From Bacteroidales bacterium UBA3143 (lineage in GTDB: Bacteria > Bacteroidota > Bacteroidia > Bacteroidales > Dysgonomonadaceae): DNA of 64,000 nucleotides. Where the stretch lies: NCBI GenBank assembly GCA_002364735.1, contig DEZB01000020.1, forward strand, positions 18,420 through 82,419, in the 5' to 3' direction. Shown here piece by piece: positions 8,062-18,171 of the stretch (position 1 is its first letter; every line of letters starts with the position of its first letter). Both the position numbers and the translations under genes were made by a program. The notes under the pieces are model-generated. The model was not told the DNA's origin and made no database searches. It saw only the letters and a program-made list of their open reading frames with translations.

Positions 8062-10605
8062 ATGTTTGATAAGTTCAAATTAGTAATGGCACTTCTTGTT
8101 TGTGTCAGTGGGCTTTTTGCTCAATCTAAAGTTGTTTTAAAAAATGCACAGGTTTTCGAGCCTATTGTCTTGCACAAACCTGTCATACTGGACAGTGTAA
8201 ATTTGAAAAAAGAAAAGTTTTCAGATGAGTTGATGCTTTCAAGCTCTGTTTCAATTCCAAAGTATGAGCGTTTTGCAACTCAATTGTCAGCCGACACAGC
8301 AGGTTTCTTTCATTTCGAGAAAACAGAGGCAGCTTATACCTTACATTTACTCTCTTTTTTTCTTACAGACAATAATTATAGTAATGCCAAATTGACAGTA
8401 ACTTCACCCAACCTGTTAGAGGTGTATGTAGATGGAGAGAAAAAAGCTTCAAAGAGTAACTCTACTGATAGTTTGTCAAATGCAGGTTCGGCTGAAACTA
8501 CATTAAACGGAATGTTGAACAACTCTCGTGTGGTGGTTAAACTATTGGCCTCAAATAACAATCCATTTAATGCAGCAGCAGTAAAAATTGAGCTTAAGTC
8601 AGCTGATGACGACTCCTTGTTGAGTACCTCATTCTCAAATAATCCATCACGACATATAGGTATAAAAGATATTTTAGAAGGAAAAAGAGTTACTTCATCC
8701 AGTATCTCTCCAAGCGGACGATATGTGTTGTTGCAACTGAGCGAAACATTGACAGGTGGAGACACAAAGAGATATGTAGAAGTATATGACACTAAGCAAC
8801 AACGCACCCTGCTTCATGAATCTGTTAATCGTTCTCAGCTGAAATGGATGCCAAAATCGGATTTGCTTTCACATGTAGTTGACACAGAGAATGGAAGATC
8901 AATGGTAACACTTGATCCCCTTACAATGATGTCTACTACCATTGCGGAAGACTTACCTAAAGAAAATTTCACAGTTGCACCTGATGAGAAATCGATGTTT
9001 TATTCTTCTAAAGAGACACTCTCTGTGAGTAGTCCCTCAGGACTTAAACGATTGTTAGCACCTGATGATCGTCAACCCACTTATCGGGACAAGTATTTTA
9101 TATATAATTACATATTTGATTCAGGACTCTCTCAGCAACTTACTTTTGGTAAAGAAAGCGCCTACCTAAATGATCTATCCACAGACAGCAAGCAGTTGTT
9201 ATTTTCTACTTCCACTGAAGATTTAACTCAACGACCATTTAGAAAAAACTCAATGTATAAATTAAATCTTGAGACAATGGCGATAGACACTTTGTGGGAA
9301 AACAAAAGATTTGTATCATCAGCACAGTTTTCGCCTGACAATCAAAATGTTTTAATTAGTGCTTCTCCAGAATCTTTCGATGGTATAGGTTTGAATATTG
9401 ATAAAGGACAAATTGCCAATAGCTATGACACACAAGCATACATCATGAATTTGAGGACTAAACAAATCGATCCAATAACTAAAGATTTTGATCCTTCTAT
9501 TGATTCTCAACAGTGGAGCAAGGTGGACAATCAGATATATTTTCGAGTTCAGGATAGAGATAGAGAAAATGTATATAGCTACAATCCTAAAACACGCAAG
9601 TATAAGAAATTAAATTTAAATGAAGATGTGATTAAAGGCTTTGATTTGGCTAATAATTCAGATTGGGCAACATACACTGGTGTAAGTATTTCTAATTCAA
9701 ATAGGAGCTATGTTTTAAACTTGAAGAATGGTAAATCTGAATTGATTTCCGATCCATATAATGAACGTCTTTCTAATATTACATTGGGCGAAGTGACAGA
9801 TTGGAATTTTAAATCATCCTTTGGTGACGAAATTGAAGGTCGTTACTATCTTCCTCCAAATTTCGATCCTAACAAGAAGTATCCACTTATTGTATACTAT
9901 TATGGTGGAACAAGTCCTACACAACGAGTTTTCGAAAGTACCTATCCACTACATGTTTATGCAGCTCAAGGATATGTTGTTTATACACTTCAGCCAAGTG
10001 GTACTACTGGTTTTGGACAAGAGTTCTCTGCACGGCACGTAAATGCTTGGGGAATACAAACCGCCGATGAAATTATAGAAGGCACGAAGGCTTTTGTTGC
10101 CGATCATTCGTTTGTAGATGGCGATCACATTGGTTGTATTGGTGCATCTTACGGTGGTTTCATGACACAGTATTTGCAAACACAAACTGATCTTTTTGCA
10201 GCAGCAGTTTCACATGCAGGCATTAGCAATATCACCAGCTATTGGGGCGAAGGCTATTGGGGATATACCTATAGCTCGGGAGCAAGTGCAGGTAGTTATC
10301 CTTGGAATAACCAAGAGATGTATATCAATCAAAGCCCTTTATTTCATGCTGATAAAATAAACACACCTTTATTGTTGCTCCATGGAACTGTAGATACGAA
10401 TGTACCTATGGGAGAAAGTATTCAAATGTATACTGCCTTAAAACTATTGGACAAAGAGGTTGAGTTTATACAAGTAGAAGGCGAAAACCATGGTATTTAC
10501 GATTATGATAAGCGTATCTCTTGGAACAATGCCATATATGCATGGTTTGCCAAATGGCTCAAAAATGATGCACGTTGGTGGGACGCTATGTATCCGTCAA
10601 AATAA
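8062..10605 (+). CDS. Secreted S9-family prolyl oligopeptidase-like serine peptidase
   Basis: An 847-residue protein with an N-terminal signal peptide (VMALLVCVSGLFAQS, cleavage near residue 21). A long beta-propeller-like middle follows, with repeated strand patterns such as SISPSGRYVLLQLS and AQFSPDNQNVLIS. The C-terminal alpha/beta hydrolase begins near residue 590. The triad is visible: nucleophile S696 in GASYGG, D778 in HGTVDTNVP, and H810 in GENHGIYD. S9 enzymes of this layout (DPP IV/DPP V/acylaminoacyl types) cut dipeptides or short peptides in the periplasm. This suits a peptide-fermenting Bacteroidales cell. The exact specificity cannot be read. Confidence 0.92.
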   Translation: MFDKFKLVMALLVCVSGLFAQSKVVLKNAQVFEPIVLHKPVILDSVNLKKEKFSDELMLSSSVSIPKYERFATQLSADTAGFFHFEKTEAAYTLHLLSFFLTDNNYSNAKLTVTSPNLLEVYVDGEKKASKSNSTDSLSNAGSAETTLNGMLNNSRVVVKLLASNNNPFNAAAVKIELKSADDDSLLSTSFSNNPSRHIGIKDILEGKRVTSSSISPSGRYVLLQLSETLTGGDTKRYVEVYDTKQQRTLLHESVNRSQLKWMPKSDLLSHVVDTENGRSMVTLDPLTMMSTTIAEDLPKENFTVAPDEKSMFYSSKETLSVSSPSGLKRLLAPDDRQPTYRDKYFIYNYIFDSGLSQQLTFGKESAYLNDLSTDSKQLLFSTSTEDLTQRPFRKNSMYKLNLETMAIDTLWENKRFVSSAQFSPDNQNVLISASPESFDGIGLNIDKGQIANSYDTQAYIMNLRTKQIDPITKDFDPSIDSQQWSKVDNQIYFRVQDRDRENVYSYNPKTRKYKKLNLNEDVIKGFDLANNSDWATYTGVSISNSNRSYVLNLKNGKSELISDPYNERLSNITLGEVTDWNFKSSFGDEIEGRYYLPPNFDPNKKYPLIVYYYGGTSPTQRVFESTYPLHVYAAQGYVVYTLQPSGTTGFGQEFSARHVNAWGIQTADEIIEGTKAFVADHSFVDGDHIGCIGASYGGFMTQYLQTQTDLFAAAVSHAGISNITSYWGEGYWGYTYSSGASAGSYPWNNQEMYINQSPLFHADKINTPLLLLHGTVDTNVPMGESIQMYTALKLLDKEVEFIQVEGENHGIYDYDKRISWNNAIYAWFAKWLKNDARWWDAMYPSK

Positions 10606-10639
10606 ATAAGTTTTAGGAATTTACAAATAGAACAAAAAT

Positions 10640-11431
10640 ATGAATTTAGATTTAAATATTTTATTAACGCAGGTTAGTCAAACAGCCAAAGAAATTGGTA
10701 GTTACTTAAAGAATGAGCAAGCAAATTTAAAGCAATCTGCTATAGAAATGAAAGGGTTGCGAGACTACGTTTCGTATGTAGACAAAGAGGCTGAGAAGCA
10801 GTTGGTAGTCAAGTTGAAAGACTATGTGTCAGATGCTGGTTTTTTAACCGAAGAGGACACTGTTGAATATGAAAAAAAAGAATACACATGGATTATCGAT
10901 CCGCTTGATGGCACCTCCAATTATGTACATGACCTTGCGCCATATGCAATGAGTATTGCCCTTATGCATAAAGAAGAGGTGATTCTTGGTGTTGTTTACG
11001 ATCCGCTGGCTGACGAGATGTATACTGCAATTAAAAATGAGAAACCACGTTTAAACAACAATATTATTTCTGTAACTGACAAAGATGAAATTCTTAATAG
11101 CTTTATTGGCTTTGGTATTCCCTATGATGTTACTACAGAGGCTCGAAACATTTTAAGCAACACGTTCAAACATTTTGGAAATGCCTCATTCAGGCTCAAA
11201 GGTTCAGCAGCTATAGAGTTGTGTTATGTTGCCAGTGGTCGATACGACGCTTATTTTCACTCCGACTTATCTGCGTGGGACGTTGCAGCAGGTGCTTTTA
11301 TTCTTCAGCAAGCTGGAGGTAAAGTAACAGACTTTAGATGCGGATCAAACTATATATTTGGCAAAGAACTTGTAGCAACTAATTCAAAATTGCATAACGC
11401 TATTATGAAAAACATAATAAACTTGCGCTAA
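10640..11431 (+). CDS. Inositol monophosphatase-family phosphatase
   Basis: A 263-residue protein. The metal-binding signature of the family, IIDPLDGTSNYVH, lies near residues 90-102, with the upstream acidic pair LTEEDT supplying the Glu ligand. The C-terminal signature is SAWDVAAGAFILQQAGG. Family members hydrolyse inositol phosphates, fructose-1,6-bisphosphate or 3'-phosphoadenosine phosphates with Mg2+ and are Li+-sensitive. SuhB/IMPase and CysQ-type activities cannot be told apart here. It lies 34 nt after the S9 peptidase and probably belongs to the ispE transcript; fabD downstream has its own promoter box. Confidence 0.92.
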   Translation: MNLDLNILLTQVSQTAKEIGSYLKNEQANLKQSAIEMKGLRDYVSYVDKEAEKQLVVKLKDYVSDAGFLTEEDTVEYEKKEYTWIIDPLDGTSNYVHDLAPYAMSIALMHKEEVILGVVYDPLADEMYTAIKNEKPRLNNNIISVTDKDEILNSFIGFGIPYDVTTEARNILSNTFKHFGNASFRLKGSAAIELCYVASGRYDAYFHSDLSAWDVAAGAFILQQAGGKVTDFRCGSNYIFGKELVATNSKLHNAIMKNIINLR

Positions 11432-11475
11432 ATGCGATAAATTGTCAATCTATTTCGCAGACAGCCTATTTTTAC

Positions 11476-11483
11476 TATTTTTG
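11476..11483 (+). promoter_or_regulatory. -7 box upstream of fabD
   Basis: TATTTTTG fits TAnnTTTG and is 45 nt before the fabD ATG. No convincing -33 element was found at the expected distance. Confidence 0.45.
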
Positions 11484-11528
11484 TAGTCGAAAATTTGTGT
11501 TTAGTATAAACAAAAACGAGAAAAAATA

Positions 11529-12407
11529 ATGAAAGCTTATATTTTTCCAGGTCAAGGAGCTCAGTTTGTTGGTATGGGTAAAAACTTATACAACGAATCT
11601 GCACAAGCAAAACAAATGTTTGAACAAGCAAACGAAATCTTAGGTTTCAGAATAACCGATTTGATGTTTGAAGGAACTGATGAAGATTTGAAACAAACAA
11701 AAGTTACGCAACCTGCTATTTTTATACATTCCGTTATTTTGGCAACCACATTAGGAGAAGAATTCAAGCCCGATATGGTGGCTGGTCACTCCTTAGGGGA
11801 GTTTTCAGCGTTAGTTGCTGCAAAAGCTTTATCTTTCGAAGATGGGCTAAAGCTTGTATATAAGCGTGCTCTTGCCATGCAGAAAGCATGCGAAATGAAT
11901 CCTTCTACTATGGCCGCAGTCTTGGGCTTGCCCGACGAAAAGGTAGAAGAAATTTGCCAATCCATAGATGCTATTGTTGTTCCTGCCAATTATAATTGTC
12001 CTGGACAAGTAGTAATATCTGGGACTAAAGAAGGAATAGATGAAGCATGCGAGAAAATGAAAGATGCTGGAGCTAAACGAGCATTATTGCTTCAAGTAGG
12101 TGGTGCATTCCACTCTCCACTAATGGAGCCTGCCAAAGTAGAGCTGTCAGAAGCAATAGAGGCAACAAACTTCTCTAAACCTATTTGTCCAGTTTATCAA
12201 AATGTTTCTACTGTAGGTGAAACCGATCACGAAAAGATTAAAGCAAACTTGATTGCTCAATTAACATCGCCTGTCAAATGGACTCAATCTGTAGAGAATA
12301 TGATTGTAGATGGAGCAACAGAATTTATGGAGTTAGGACCAGGCAAGGTTTTGCAAGGGTTGGTTTCTAAAATAAATAAAGAAGTCATTACTTCTGGTAA
12401 ACAATGA
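11529..12407 (+). CDS. fabD: Malonyl-CoA:ACP transacylase
   Basis: A 292-residue protein, of normal FabD length. It transfers the malonyl group from CoA to acyl carrier protein to start fatty-acid elongation in the cytoplasm. Visible features are the N-terminal FPGQGAQFVGMG, the nucleophile elbow GHSLGE with S88, the catalytic His H195 in GGAFHSPLM, and the C-terminal MELGPGKVLQGLV. It stands alone downstream of its own -7 box and ends at a strong hairpin shared with the convergent clpC gene. Confidence 0.96.
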   Translation: MKAYIFPGQGAQFVGMGKNLYNESAQAKQMFEQANEILGFRITDLMFEGTDEDLKQTKVTQPAIFIHSVILATTLGEEFKPDMVAGHSLGEFSALVAAKALSFEDGLKLVYKRALAMQKACEMNPSTMAAVLGLPDEKVEEICQSIDAIVVPANYNCPGQVVISGTKEGIDEACEKMKDAGAKRALLLQVGGAFHSPLMEPAKVELSEAIEATNFSKPICPVYQNVSTVGETDHEKIKANLIAQLTSPVKWTQSVENMIVDGATEFMELGPGKVLQGLVSKINKEVITSGKQ

Positions 12408-12448
12408 GAATTTGATTGAAATTTCTTTCAATCACACTAAAACCATAT

Positions 12449-12488
12449 AAAAAACCCGTCCTTTGCATCAGCAATGAACGGGTTTTTT
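12449..12488. terminator. Bidirectional rho-independent terminator between fabD and clpC
   Basis: Arms AAAAAACCCGT and ACGGGTTTTTT flank an 18-nt loop. A/T tracts on both sides let it serve the convergent fabD (+) and clpC (-) genes. Confidence 0.85.
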
Positions 12489-12508
12489 ATGAAAAATAAT
12501 GAAACTTA

Positions 12509-15061
12509 TTAGCTTGATTTATCAGCTAATGCTTTAGATGTTTTCATTACTATTTTTTGCGACTCTTTGTCAAAATCCACATCTATACGATCTCCTTCAG
12601 TTATACTCGTGCGAATAATCATTTCTGCCATTTCATCTTCCAAGTATTTTTGAATAGCTCTTTTAAGTGGACGTGCACCAAACTGAACATCATATCCTTT
12701 AGATGCAATAAACTCTTTGGCATCGTTTGAGATTTCGATTGTAAAACCTAAACCTTTCACACGCTGATAGAAACCCTTGAGCTCTAAATCAATAATTTTG
12801 TATATCGATTCTTTATTCAAAGGATCAAACATCACTAAATCGTCAATTCTATTTAAAAATTCGGGGGCAAAAGCTTTATTTAAAGCTTTTTTTATTACTC
12901 CACGAGAATGTTCAGCGTCAGTTAAATCAGATACAGCACTAAAGCCAATGCCACGACCAAAGTCTTTCAATTGACGCGTGCCAATGTTTGAGGTCATAAT
13001 AAGAATCGTGTTTTTGAAATCAATTCTACGACCTAAACTATCAGTTATATGTCCCTCGTCTAATACCTGTAGCAGGATATTAAATACATCTGGATGCGCT
13101 TTCTCTATCTCGTCGAGCAACACTACTGAATAGGGCTTACGTCTCACTTTTTCAGTAAGCTGACCACCTTCTTCATAACCTACATACCCTGGAGGTGCTC
13201 CAACTAAACGTGACACAGTAAATTTCTCCATATATTCACTCATGTCAACCCTAACTAAGTTATCAGTAGAATCAAATAAGAACTCAGCTAATTTTTTAGC
13301 CAAATGGGTTTTACCAACCCCCGTGGGTCCTAAAAACATAAATGTACCAATAGGTTTGTTTGGGTCTTTTAGTCCAACTCTGTTGCGCTGAATGGCTTTC
13401 ACTATCTTCTCAACAGCTTCATCTTGACCAATTACTTGTGACTCCAAAACATCCTTCATTTGTAACAAACGCATTCCTTCAGCTTGAGCTATACGTTGTA
13501 CTGGAACCCCAGATATCATTGCAACAACTTCGGCAACTTTTTGATCATCTACCAATTCAGGTTTTTCTTTGATCTCCTTTTGCCAACGATCTTCCTCTGC
13601 TTCTAAAGAGAGCAATAGTTGGCGCTGTTTATCACGATAGCTTGCAGCTAATTCATATTTCTGAGCTTTTACAGCATCATTTTTTTGCTGTTCAACTTCT
13701 TCTAACTGGGCTTCCATCTCTTCAATAATCTTTGGGATGGTTATATTAGAAATATGCACACGTGAGCCAGCTTCGTCTAAAGCATCAATTGCCTTATCTG
13801 GAAAATTGCGATCGCTAACATAACGTTCAGTTAAAGTAACGCACGCTTTTAAAGCTTCATCACTATATCTTACATTGTGATGCTCTTCATACCTATCTTT
13901 TATATTTTTTAATATCTGAAGTGTTTCTTCTGCTGTTGTAGGGTCTACAATAATTTTCTGGAAACGACGCTCTAAAGCTCCGTCTTTCTCAATAGTTTTT
14001 CTATATTCATCGAGAGTTGTTGCACCCACACATTGAATTTCGCCACGGGCAAGGGCTGGTTTTAGCATATTGGCAGCATCTAATGACCCTGCTGCACCGC
14101 CAGCACCCACGATGGTGTGTATCTCATCAATAAAAAGAATTATATTTGGATTTTTAGACAATTCGTTTAAAATTGCTTTAATACGTTCTTCAAATTGACC
14201 TCTATATTTTGTGCCAGCAACAATTGATGCCATATCCAAAGCAATCACACGCTTATCAAATAATATACGTGATACCTTTTTCTGAATTATGCGTAATGCT
14301 AAACCTTCCACAATGGCAGATTTACCAACACCTGGTTCTCCAATCAATACTGGATTATTTTTTTTGCGACGGCTTAAAATTTGCGACAAACGCTCAATTT
14401 CTTTTTCACGACCTACAATAGGGTCAAGTCTGTTTTCTGATGCTGCACGTGTTATATCAGTTCCAAAGTTGTCCAACACAGGTGTGTCCGATGTGGCTTT
14501 AGCTTGAGCTCCTCCCACTGGGCTCTGTGATGAAGGGCGACCCTTCATGTCATCATCATCGTCATCTGTAAAGTTAGGTCCCATCTTAGGACTTTCAATA
14601 TCATCCAGTACATCGCTTTTTGTTTCAGCAATGCTTTTTACATATAGCAATGTGTTAGAATAATTAATGTTGAATGATTCTAAGATTGAATTGATCAATG
14701 TTTTCTTTTCTTTTAATAAAGCAAGAAGAAGATGCTCTGAATCGGTAGGAGAGCTTTTTGTGAGACGAGCTTCCAAGATGCTCATCTTTAGCACTTTTTC
14801 TGTGCTTTTATTTATCACCAGTTCATTGTTGCCTTCATCTTCTGGCTCTTGAGCTTGGCGTATTTTGGAGTCAATGTCTTCTTTCAGTGATTTTAAATTA
14901 ACTTCAAAATCTTGTAAGATTTGTATAGCTAATCCATCACCATCACGAAGTATACCCAACATAAGATGCTCTGGACCTATGTAATTATTCTGTAGTCTTC
15001 CAGCTTCTTCACGGCTATATGCCATAATGTCTTTGACCCGATCTGAAAATTTATTATTCAT
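12509..15061 (-). CDS. clpC: ATP-dependent Clp protease ATPase subunit ClpC
   Basis: An 850-residue AAA+ unfoldase from the Met at 15061. The frame runs on to 15139, but those 26 residues cover a promoter box and are not Clp-like. Two Clp_N repeats fill residues 1-145 ([20 protein letters not shown]). Walker A of D1 is GEPGVGKSA (about 241-249). A UVR-type coiled segment [14 protein letters not shown] lies near 450-485, and Walker A of D2 is GPTGVGKTH (about 578-586). The UVR segment and the short middle region mark ClpC rather than ClpB. It unfolds substrates for ClpP or acts in protein quality control. It is probably monocistronic, with two -7 boxes upstream. Confidence 0.95.
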   Translation of the reverse strand: MNNKFSDRVKDIMAYSREEAGRLQNNYIGPEHLMLGILRDGDGLAIQILQDFEVNLKSLKEDIDSKIRQAQEPEDEGNNELVINKSTEKVLKMSILEARLTKSSPTDSEHLLLALLKEKKTLINSILESFNINYSNTLLYVKSIAETKSDVLDDIESPKMGPNFTDDDDDDMKGRPSSQSPVGGAQAKATSDTPVLDNFGTDITRAASENRLDPIVGREKEIERLSQILSRRKKNNPVLIGEPGVGKSAIVEGLALRIIQKKVSRILFDKRVIALDMASIVAGTKYRGQFEERIKAILNELSKNPNIILFIDEIHTIVGAGGAAGSLDAANMLKPALARGEIQCVGATTLDEYRKTIEKDGALERRFQKIIVDPTTAEETLQILKNIKDRYEEHHNVRYSDEALKACVTLTERYVSDRNFPDKAIDALDEAGSRVHISNITIPKIIEEMEAQLEEVEQQKNDAVKAQKYELAASYRDKQRQLLLSLEAEEDRWQKEIKEKPELVDDQKVAEVVAMISGVPVQRIAQAEGMRLLQMKDVLESQVIGQDEAVEKIVKAIQRNRVGLKDPNKPIGTFMFLGPTGVGKTHLAKKLAEFLFDSTDNLVRVDMSEYMEKFTVSRLVGAPPGYVGYEEGGQLTEKVRRKPYSVVLLDEIEKAHPDVFNILLQVLDEGHITDSLGRRIDFKNTILIMTSNIGTRQLKDFGRGIGFSAVSDLTDAEHSRGVIKKALNKAFAPEFLNRIDDLVMFDPLNKESIYKIIDLELKGFYQRVKGLGFTIEISNDAKEFIASKGYDVQFGARPLKRAIQKYLEDEMAEMIIRTSITEGDRIDVDFDKESQKIVMKTSKALADKSS

Positions 15062-15103
15062 GTATATATCCTTCCTTCTAAATTGAAATTTATTTACTAA
15101 GTA

Positions 15104-15111
15104 CAAATATA
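15104..15111 (-). promoter_or_regulatory. -7 box of clpC (proximal)
   Basis: On the minus strand this reads TATATTTG, 42 nt upstream of the clpC ATG. It lies inside the discarded longer reading frame. Confidence 0.5.
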
Positions 15112-15155
15112 ACAGTATTAAACGAGTTATATCTATCAAACTATAAAAGATAGTG

Positions 15156-15163
15156 CAAAAATA
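15156..15163 (-). promoter_or_regulatory. Second candidate -7 box of clpC (distal)
   Basis: On the minus strand this reads TATTTTTG, 94 nt upstream of the clpC ATG. Two boxes may mean two start sites, as is common for stress genes; this is only a sequence match. Confidence 0.35.
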
Positions 15164-15204
15164 GTGCCAGTAAAATTTTCAACAAATATATTCACCTATT
15201 GTTC

Positions 15205-15247
15205 TTAAAACAAAATAAGCGATACATTGAACACAATGCACCGCTTA
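15205..15247 (-). terminator. Rho-independent terminator of dps
   Basis: A 14-bp stem (15216-15229 with 15234-15247) has a 4-nt loop. Its two plus-strand mismatches become G-U pairs in minus-strand RNA, and on that strand a T-rich tract (TTTTGTTTT) follows. The polarity therefore matches dps. Confidence 0.7.
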
Positions 15248-15276
15248 ATATGACTATTTCTTTACTCAAAGGTTTA

Positions 15277-15750
15277 TTATGATAGCGTAGAGGCTAATAA
15301 CCAAACTGTTTTTTCTTGACCTAAGATGTAATCACCCATTAAAGAAACAGTTCCTTCGTCATTTGCTTCTGAAGCCATATCGATAATCTTACGTTCTTTT
15401 GTAATTAAAATTTTAAGATAATCTAAAATGTGTTTCATTGCTTCGTCTCCATTAGCAACAACACCTACTTCTTTAATTTCGTTTTTCTTTAAATAATCGC
15501 TAAAGTTGTGTAGTGGTGTTTCACCTAACATTAAGATGCGTTCTGCAATTTCGTCAATTTGATCAGCCACTTCATCATATAGCTCCTCAAACTTTTCGTG
15601 TAATTGAAAAAATCTTGGACCTTTAATGTGCCAATGAAATCCACGCAAGTTTGTATAGTAAACTTGAAAATCGGCTAAAAGATTTTGCAATTCGTCACTT
15701 ATTTTTTTTGTTGAGCTTTTGTCTAAACTAAGATAATCTGTTGTCTTCAT
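15277..15750 (-). CDS. dps: Dps-family DNA-binding/ferritin-like protein
   Basis: A 157-residue protein of normal Dps length. The ferroxidase motif spans the first two helices: NLRGFHWHIKGPRFFQLH followed by EELYDEVADQIDEIAERIL (residues about 35-72), with the inter-subunit His and Asp/Glu ligands in place. Dps forms a 12-mer shell that oxidises Fe2+ with H2O2 and protects DNA. It is separated from clpC by its own terminator. A near-consensus TAAAGATA (one mismatch to the minus-strand -7 box) lies upstream near 15789. The catalase and ferritin genes of the window act in the same stress response. Confidence 0.93.
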   Translation of the reverse strand: MKTTDYLSLDKSSTKKISDELQNLLADFQVYYTNLRGFHWHIKGPRFFQLHEKFEELYDEVADQIDEIAERILMLGETPLHNFSDYLKKNEIKEVGVVANGDEAMKHILDYLKILITKERKIIDMASEANDEGTVSLMGDYILGQEKTVWLLASTLS

Positions 15751-15901
15751 ACTTGTATGTCTAATTTTATTTGTTAATAATTAAGTGTAAAGATAAGTAT
15801 TTTGTAGCTCATTTCCAAATAATGAAGCCTCTATCTAACATTGATTCTATCTATCATTTAACAATTTATGCTTTAATATTTCAGTTTGATTAATGAACGG
15901 C

Positions 15902-16990
15902 CTACTTGTCTTTTTTATTATTGATTGGATATTTTGGCATACCTCGTGTTTTTAAATTTGTTGTAACACGTGGTTTAGCTTTTGAACCAGGTATATAGTC
16001 GTGACGATACATGTTAAACAACAATACCAAATAGGAGAGAAGTAGTGGGCCAAATATCACCCCCCAGAAACCGAACATTTGCAGCCCAAGTATAACACCA
16101 AAAATGGTGATGAGCGGATGAATGTCGGCCAATTGCTTTTGGAGCATAAATCGTGCTACATTATCAACTCCTCCAATAACAAATGTTCCGTACATTAAAA
16201 ATATAAAACCTGTAAGGTATTCTCCTCCTACAAAAAAGCCTATACCTAAAGGTATCCAAACAGCCATTGTACCTATAACTGGTAAAATAGTGGAGAATGC
16301 AGTAAGAATGGCAAAAAGAACAGGTCTGTCTATTCCAAAAATTAAATAACCAATAAGTGCAAAAACTCCCTGAATTATTCCTAAAAGAGGAATACCTATA
16401 GCATTAGCTCGAATAATTTCTTTAGTCTCATCAGCAAGAATTTGTTTGTTTTCATCACGAAAGGGAAGAATTTCTTTGAACCCACGCTCAAAACCTTTAT
16501 AATTATAGAGCATATAGTAAAGAACAAACAAAACAACAATGCTATTCAATATTAAAGAATAACTGCTGGCTGCTAAAAACTGAATTGTGCTACCTCCTAA
16601 CTTTGGAAGGAAGGATAAGTTGTCTAAAGTAATAATGTTATAGCCAATTCTATCTTCAATCTGATTGATAAAATTTTCTGCTTGAGTCAACCACAATTGT
16701 ATATCGAACTCAATTCCTGATAGTGAATCGACTATCAATAGAGCAAATGAGGTTAATGGTATAAGGAAGAGTAATAAAGCTTCAAGTAAAAGTAAGGATG
16801 CACTAAGCGCACGGTTCCATTTTCTTTTTTCAGTAAGATACGCCATCTGATTGCGCATCATAACAAACAATGTAGATGCTCCTAATATTCCACTTAGGAA
16901 AGGTCTGCCTTGTTTAAAGAAAATCAAGCCAACTAAAATCAAAAAAGCAATTAATATATACTTATATTGATTGTTATTTATTTTTATCAT
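15902..16990 (-). CDS. AI-2E family transporter / PerM-like permease
   Basis: A 362-residue polytopic membrane protein with about eight hydrophobic segments. Examples are YILIAFLILVGLIFF at 11-25, ALLLLEALLLFLIPLTSFALL at 66-86 and a C-terminal pair around GVILGLQMFGFWGVIFGPLLLSYL (about 298-321). The GPLLLSYL ending is typical of AI-2E/UPF0118 proteins. Members export autoinducer-2 or act as Na+/H+ antiporters; the substrate here is unknown. It lies 40 nt after the small DUF2007 gene on the same strand and is probably co-transcribed with it. Confidence 0.9.
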   Translation of the reverse strand: MIKINNNQYKYILIAFLILVGLIFFKQGRPFLSGILGASTLFVMMRNQMAYLTEKRKWNRALSASLLLLEALLLFLIPLTSFALLIVDSLSGIEFDIQLWLTQAENFINQIEDRIGYNIITLDNLSFLPKLGGSTIQFLAASSYSLILNSIVVLFVLYYMLYNYKGFERGFKEILPFRDENKQILADETKEIIRANAIGIPLLGIIQGVFALIGYLIFGIDRPVLFAILTAFSTILPVIGTMAVWIPLGIGFFVGGEYLTGFIFLMYGTFVIGGVDNVARFMLQKQLADIHPLITIFGVILGLQMFGFWGVIFGPLLLSYLVLLFNMYRHDYIPGSKAKPRVTTNLKTRGMPKYPINNKKDK

Positions 16991-17030
16991 CGATCACGTA
17001 TTGAGTAGTTATATGAATATTGGATGTTGT

Positions 17031-17255
17031 TTATAGAAAATCTTCGGGCTTGGAAAAACCTCCTTCAATGAGTTCAACCTTTGCTTTTTCGTATTCTTCT
17101 TTGCTCACTTGCATATCAATGTCACCTAAAGAGTATGCAAGTTGACTTGCTACAAGGTTCTTAAGGTAAACAGTTATTCCTTCCATTTCTAAAAAGGATT
17201 GTACAACACTAACCTCTGATGGAAAGTTGAATGTTTTTATTGTGATTAAATCCAT
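17031..17255 (-). CDS. DUF2007 small signal-transducing-type protein
   Basis: A 74-residue protein. It matches the DUF2007 (putative signal-transducing protein) pattern: TFNFPSEVSVVQSFLEMEGITVYLKN, where a strand-helix-strand unit resembles a half ferredoxin-like fold, then DIDMQVSKEEYEKAKVEL. No biochemical role is established for the family. It has its own -7 box, and the AI-2E-type permease gene follows directly. Confidence 0.8.
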   Translation of the reverse strand: MDLITIKTFNFPSEVSVVQSFLEMEGITVYLKNLVASQLAYSLGDIDMQVSKEEYEKAKVELIEGGFSKPEDFL

Positions 17256-17283
17256 AGTATCTCCTTATATTAAATTATTATTA

Positions 17284-17291
17284 CAAATATA
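17284..17291 (-). promoter_or_regulatory. -7 box of the DUF2007/permease unit
   Basis: On the minus strand it reads TATATTTG, 28 nt upstream of the DUF2007 start codon. Confidence 0.5.
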
Positions 17292-17346
17292 GAAATAATT
17301 ATATTGGTTTGTTGCTTATTAAAATGGTTATCTAACAATTTTGGTT

Positions 17347-17354
17347 TAATTTTG
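17347..17354 (+). promoter_or_regulatory. -7 box of the SDR/S9 peptidase unit
   Basis: TAATTTTG fits TAnnTTTG. It is 36 nt before the chosen SDR ATG and only 15 nt before an earlier in-frame ATG at 17370. Confidence 0.45.
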
Positions 17355-17390
17355 AAACAAATATAATCAATGATAGTAAAACAATTAATT

Positions 17391-18152
17391 ATGAAAAAAG
17401 TTGCTCTTGTAACGGGTGCTACTTCAGGAATAGGTGAAGCTACTGCCTTGATGTTTGCATCCAAAGGATATGATTTGATAATTACAGGACGTCGTTCTGA
17501 CAGATTAAAGAGTTTGAAAAGCAAACTTGAATCTGAATCAACACAGGTTCTCGATCTTTGTTTTGATGTAAGAGATGAAGACCAGGTGAAAACTATGCTT
17601 GGGAAGTTGCCACAAGATTGGAGAGAGATAGATGTATTGGTTAATAACGCAGGATTGGCAGCAGGGTTAGACTCGATAGATAATGGCGACTCTGACGATT
17701 GGAACAGAATGATCGATACAAACGTAAAGGGTTTGCTTTATGTGACAAAAGAGGTCGTTGCAATAATGAAAGAGAACAACACTGAGGGTCACATTATAAA
17801 TGTAGGATCAATTGCGGGAAAGGAAGTATACCCAAATGGCAATGTATATTGCGCTACTAAACATGCAGTAGATGCACTAACAAAAGGGATGCGGATGGAT
17901 TTATTGAAATACAACATTAAAGTTACCCAAATATGTCCAGGCGCAGTTGAAACTGAGTTTTCGCTTGTTCGATTTCATAACGATGCCGAGAGAGCCAAAA
18001 CAGTTTACAAAGGTTTTGAATCGCTTGTTGCAATGGATATTGCCGATTGTATTTGGTTTGCTGTGAGTCGTCCAAAACACGTAAATATCAATGATATGAT
18101 AGTGATGCCTTCAGCGCAAGCTTCAGCGTCTATGTTTTTGAAGTCGGAATAA
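17391..18152 (+). CDS. SDR-family NAD(P)-dependent oxidoreductase (YdfG-like)
   Basis: A 253-residue classical short-chain dehydrogenase. The cofactor loop TGATSGIGEA is at residues 8-17, NNAG near 88-91, and the catalytic Tyr-Lys pair in YCATK near 153-157, with an upstream Ser in NVGSIAG. An Arg-rich segment after the second strand (TGRRSDRL) suggests NADP. YdfG-type members reduce 3-hydroxy acids or malonic semialdehyde. The start at 17391 gives the family-typical MKKVALVTG; an ATG at 17370 would add seven residues. An S9 peptidase follows after 19 nt, probably on the same transcript. Confidence 0.92.
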   Translation: MKKVALVTGATSGIGEATALMFASKGYDLIITGRRSDRLKSLKSKLESESTQVLDLCFDVRDEDQVKTMLGKLPQDWREIDVLVNNAGLAAGLDSIDNGDSDDWNRMIDTNVKGLLYVTKEVVAIMKENNTEGHIINVGSIAGKEVYPNGNVYCATKHAVDALTKGMRMDLLKYNIKVTQICPGAVETEFSLVRFHNDAERAKTVYKGFESLVAMDIADCIWFAVSRPKHVNINDMIVMPSAQASASMFLKSE

Positions 18153-18171
18153 AGTAAATACAACTATAAAT